A stretch of DNA of 64,000 nt from assembly GCF_029714325.1 (NCBI RefSeq), contig NZ_CP121666.1:7781001-7845000 (forward strand), given 5' to 3'. Numbering within the stretch: position 1 is the first letter of the stretch; each line of letters opens with the position of its first letter. Below, piece by piece: positions 61,815-64,000 of this stretch. The translations under genes were made by a program, and so were the position numbers. The DNA is from Bradyrhizobium sp. CB1717 (GTDB lineage Bacteria; Pseudomonadota; Alphaproteobacteria; Rhizobiales; Xanthobacteraceae). The notes beneath the pieces are model-generated. The model ran no database searches and was not told the DNA's origin. It saw only the letters and a program-made list of their open reading frames with translations.

Positions 61815-64000
61815 CTAGATCCCCAGTCGAGCCATCTGCGCTGAAACGTGCTCCGGATCGGAAAGGGGCTGCCACGGCTGGCCAGCGGCGGTGCTCAACA
61901 AGGACCTACAAAACGCAGGCGTAAGCTTGCCCCGGTGGATCACGACTTTGTCGTGGCCCTCGGCCGCACGAGCGTTCTGCCAATGCCGATTGTATCCGCG
62001 CTGTTCGTCGGACTTCACATGGCATGCGGCGAATTCGCGATCGCTAAGCGTTGCCAATTGCCAGGCATAAACCGGCCACTCGGTATGGATGTGCGCCCAC
62101 ATCGGCCTTGGCGTCGCGCCGCTACGCAGCGCCTTAGGCTGCAGCTTGATCTCGAATAGCTTACCTGGCTCGCCCTTCAGCGCGTGCGGCGGTCCCACCG
62201 ACTCCAATTCCCCCGCCGCGCGCAACTGCTCGAGATACGTTTGCGATGGAAACGAGTAGGTCTTCATGCAATCGCTGGTAATTGCTGGTTTCCGCGCTTT
62301 CAATGAGTTTGCCTGTCCCTGCAGCTCGGACAACATCCCGTTGAGCCGCGTTAACTTGTCGTGCACTTCGGGAACTTGCGAAGGGGTGAGCAGGCCACGT
62401 CGGCGACGCTCCTGCAACGCAGTTACACAGGCCTCAATTTCTTCGGCTTGCGTCTGCAAGCGCGTAATTACGCAATCCAAGACGTGTTCGGCGTCCTCGG
62501 GCTTCATCTGGCGCGTTTGCGAGACGCTCCTTTGCTGGGACGGCAGATCGAACTGCAGCAGCTTGTCCAATCGCTCAAGTAATCCCGCCAGTGCCTCCTT
62601 GGACGGCGGCGCCTGCCACATCTGGAGGTGCTCGGTTGCAGCGGAAGAGGTGCGTGCTTCCTCCGTGGTGGCGATTTTCTTTGTCCCGAGATCGGAGCGC
62701 ACGATAACCCTCCGCGTCGGAGCCGTAGCGGTATCAGGCCTGCCTAGTTGCGACTCGTATGAGCTGGCCGTTGAGCTTCCCTCGCCTCCAGCCGCTGCGC
62801 GCCTTCCTTTGCCCTTTCTGCGGCGCGGATTGACTTCGCCCACGACGCCAGCATTTTCAGGCGGCGCAGCCCAATCCGGCGATTCGATCGTGACCGGTGT
62901 TGTTGGCTGTAGTGCCAGCAGCCGCATGACCTCGTTCGCTGTCGCCCACGCACCTTCCACAATCTCATCCAGCAACTGCAGCGGAAGGTCTGCTCCCGTT
63001 CCGGCCCCCCTCAAACTGGCAACGATGCCGCTCAGCCCTGATGCAAATTCCGAAAGCCGCTCCATGACTCCTTCCAGAACGGCGCGATGCCCCGCGTCGA
63101 GCACTGCTCCGTCGCTGTATAGAACGGCTTGGTTCGTCGAGATGAATGCCGGAAAAACATCCTCCACGAAGGTCCCGAGCAGACGCACCCGCCCGCTCTC
63201 GTCCATGAGAGCATTGCGCACGTGTGGGTCGAGCATGCTCGCTCGCGCGTCAATCAAGAGCTCAGCGAGCGCGATCCGCGATTGCAGATGCATGCACTTC
63301 ATATTAAGAGCCCAGCCGGTTTGCAGTCTTAGTGCTGTCTCTTCGGCCTTGCGCATCTCGGGCGTGCTACTTGGCAAGTTGGCAGTAGCCGCCCAGACAG
63401 ACTGCATCCGCTCCAAGCGCAACACCTTCTTTCCCCACCATTCCATGCAGGCTGCATAGTAGTTTGCCACGCTTGCAAACGCGCCGCTCACCTGGGCAGG
63501 CGTACCGGTGTTTCTAATCCTCCCAAGCCAGCCTGTTGCTTTCTTTCTGTCCTCCTCCAGCTTATAGACAATCTGGGTGGCGACTGCGTTACATTCATCG
63601 GCCGCGTGCAGCGTGTCATCGCGGAGCCGGCGAGCCTGATCGTCCGGCAGGATGCGGCGCGCCAAATTGGCAGGCAGGTCCGCGTAGTACTCCAGAACTG
63701 TTGAGCCTGATTTGACGACTTGATCGATCAGCTCTTGCGCCTCTGGTAGATTCTGGGCGCGCGTCGCCGCTCGACGGCTAGCCTCAAGCTCCCCAAGCAG
63801 GTTGTCCATTTTTTGCCTTGCTGCCTTGATCTCGCTGCGCGTTGGCGCTGCCAGATTCGAAGCTGGCTTGCCAAGCACCGCGGTTCTGTCTTGAGTGCCA
63901 GAGCGCATCCGCTCGATGGCGGCATCGAAGGACTGACTGCGTCCTCCCGGGAGTAGGCTGGGCTCCGGGCTCGAACGGCTTATGTCCCCGCTGCTGTCGG
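61815..64000 (-). CDS. Large effector-like protein (5' end beyond window)
   Basis: The frame stays open from 61815 to the right edge, past the first internal ATG at 63908, and the extra upstream codons (Ser-Arg-Ser-Ser-Pro-Glu-Pro-Ser-Leu-Leu-Pro-Gly-Gly) read like the Ser/Pro-rich N-terminus of a type III effector. At least 728 residues are visible. They are mostly helical and lack membrane segments, and a basic Arg-Arg-Arg-Lys-Gly-Lys-Gly-Arg-Arg patch lies mid-protein. The C-terminal ~120 residues form a compact Trp/His-rich domain (Trp-Ala-His-Ile-His-Thr-Glu-Trp-Pro-Val-Tyr). The length and helical build recall XopP/RipH-like effectors, but I cannot confirm this. The promoter region is not in the window. 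Confidence 0.65.
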   Translation of the reverse strand, partial: DSSGDISRSSPEPSLLPGGRSQSFDAAIERMRSGTQDRTAVLGKPASNLAAPTRSEIKAARQKMDNLLGELEASRRAATRAQNLPEAQELIDQVVKSGSTVLEYYADLPANLARRILPDDQARRLRDDTLHAADECNAVATQIVYKLEEDRKKATGWLGRIRNTGTPAQVSGAFASVANYYAACMEWWGKKVLRLERMQSVWAATANLPSSTPEMRKAEETALRLQTGWALNMKCMHLQSRIALAELLIDARASMLDPHVRNALMDESGRVRLLGTFVEDVFPAFISTNQAVLYSDGAVLDAGHRAVLEGVMERLSEFASGLSGIVASLRGAGTGADLPLQLLDEIVEGAWATANEVMRLLALQPTTPVTIESPDWAAPPENAGVVGEVNPRRRKGKGRRAAAGGEGSSTASSYESQLGRPDTATAPTRRVIVRSDLGTKKIATTEEARTSSAATEHLQMWQAPPSKEALAGLLERLDKLLQFDLPSQQRSVSQTRQMKPEDAEHVLDCVITRLQTQAEEIEACVTALQERRRRGLLTPSQVPEVHDKLTRLNGMLSELQGQANSLKARKPAITSDCMKTYSFPSQTYLEQLRAAGELESVGPPHALKGEPGKLFEIKLQPKALRSGATPRPMWAHIHTEWPVYAWQLATLSDREFAACHVKSDEQRGYNRHWQNARAAEGHDKVVIHRGKLTPAFCRSLLSTAAGQPWQPLSDPEHVSAQMARLGI

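Overview
The window most resembles the accessory (symbiosis-island) part of a Bradyrhizobium-type alphaproteobacterial chromosome. The signs are candidate tts boxes (TtsI promoters of the rhizobial type III secretion system), effector-like proteins, a broken NopM/IpaH-type E3 ligase effector, many insertion-sequence scars, decayed toxin-antitoxin loci and generally high-GC codon use. Organism identity is inferred from gene content; I saw no rRNA, tRNA or CRISPR array.

1-13 kb: metabolic cluster A, mostly on the minus strand. It holds a CehA/McbA-like metallohydrolase cut by the left edge, an MHS-family transporter and an enoyl-CoA hydratase (plus strand, behind two identical 12-bp palindromes). 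It also holds a complete urea/branched-chain-amide type ABC transporter operon (two permeases, two ATPases, two near-identical Tat-exported binding proteins) with an amidohydrolase inside it.

13-33 kb: metabolic cluster B. A three-gene operon encodes a Tm-1-like nucleotide-binding protein, a PEP-hydrolase-family TIM-barrel protein (together a split version of the eukaryotic Tm-1 architecture) and a flavoprotein reductase. A second, eight-gene operon encodes a carbohydrate ABC transporter, a PfkB kinase, an SDR dehydrogenase, a HAD phosphatase, the transporter ATPase and, last, an unusual regulator (PEP-hydrolase-like barrel + AAA+ domain without GAFTGA + Fis-type helix-turn-helix). Between the operons lie an apparently intact hipBA kinase toxin locus and several pseudogenes. 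A pair of 10-bp direct repeats (TGGGTAA-like) occurs before the head of each of these transcription units. I propose that both clusters form one regulon controlled by the barrel-AAA-Fis protein, sensing a ligand related to that handled by the stand-alone barrel protein.

33-44 kb: accessory DNA with a group II intron scrap, a small two-gene operon, a decayed AbiE toxin-antitoxin pair, a tts-box-driven effector candidate, a SET-domain protein, a MarR regulator and a DUF3551-like secreted protein.

44-51 kb: a second hipBA locus destroyed by frameshifts and by an IS66 insertion with an 8-bp target duplication. This IS66 element appears to carry two tnpA-proximal ends. An ArdC fragment and an IS5-family element with a passenger gene follow.

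51-64 kb: an exported prolyl oligopeptidase, a second tts-box-driven effector candidate sharing a module with the first, an MHS transporter, a small cysteine-bearing secreted peptide, a nopM pseudogene lacking its leucine-rich repeats, and a large effector-like protein running off the right edge.
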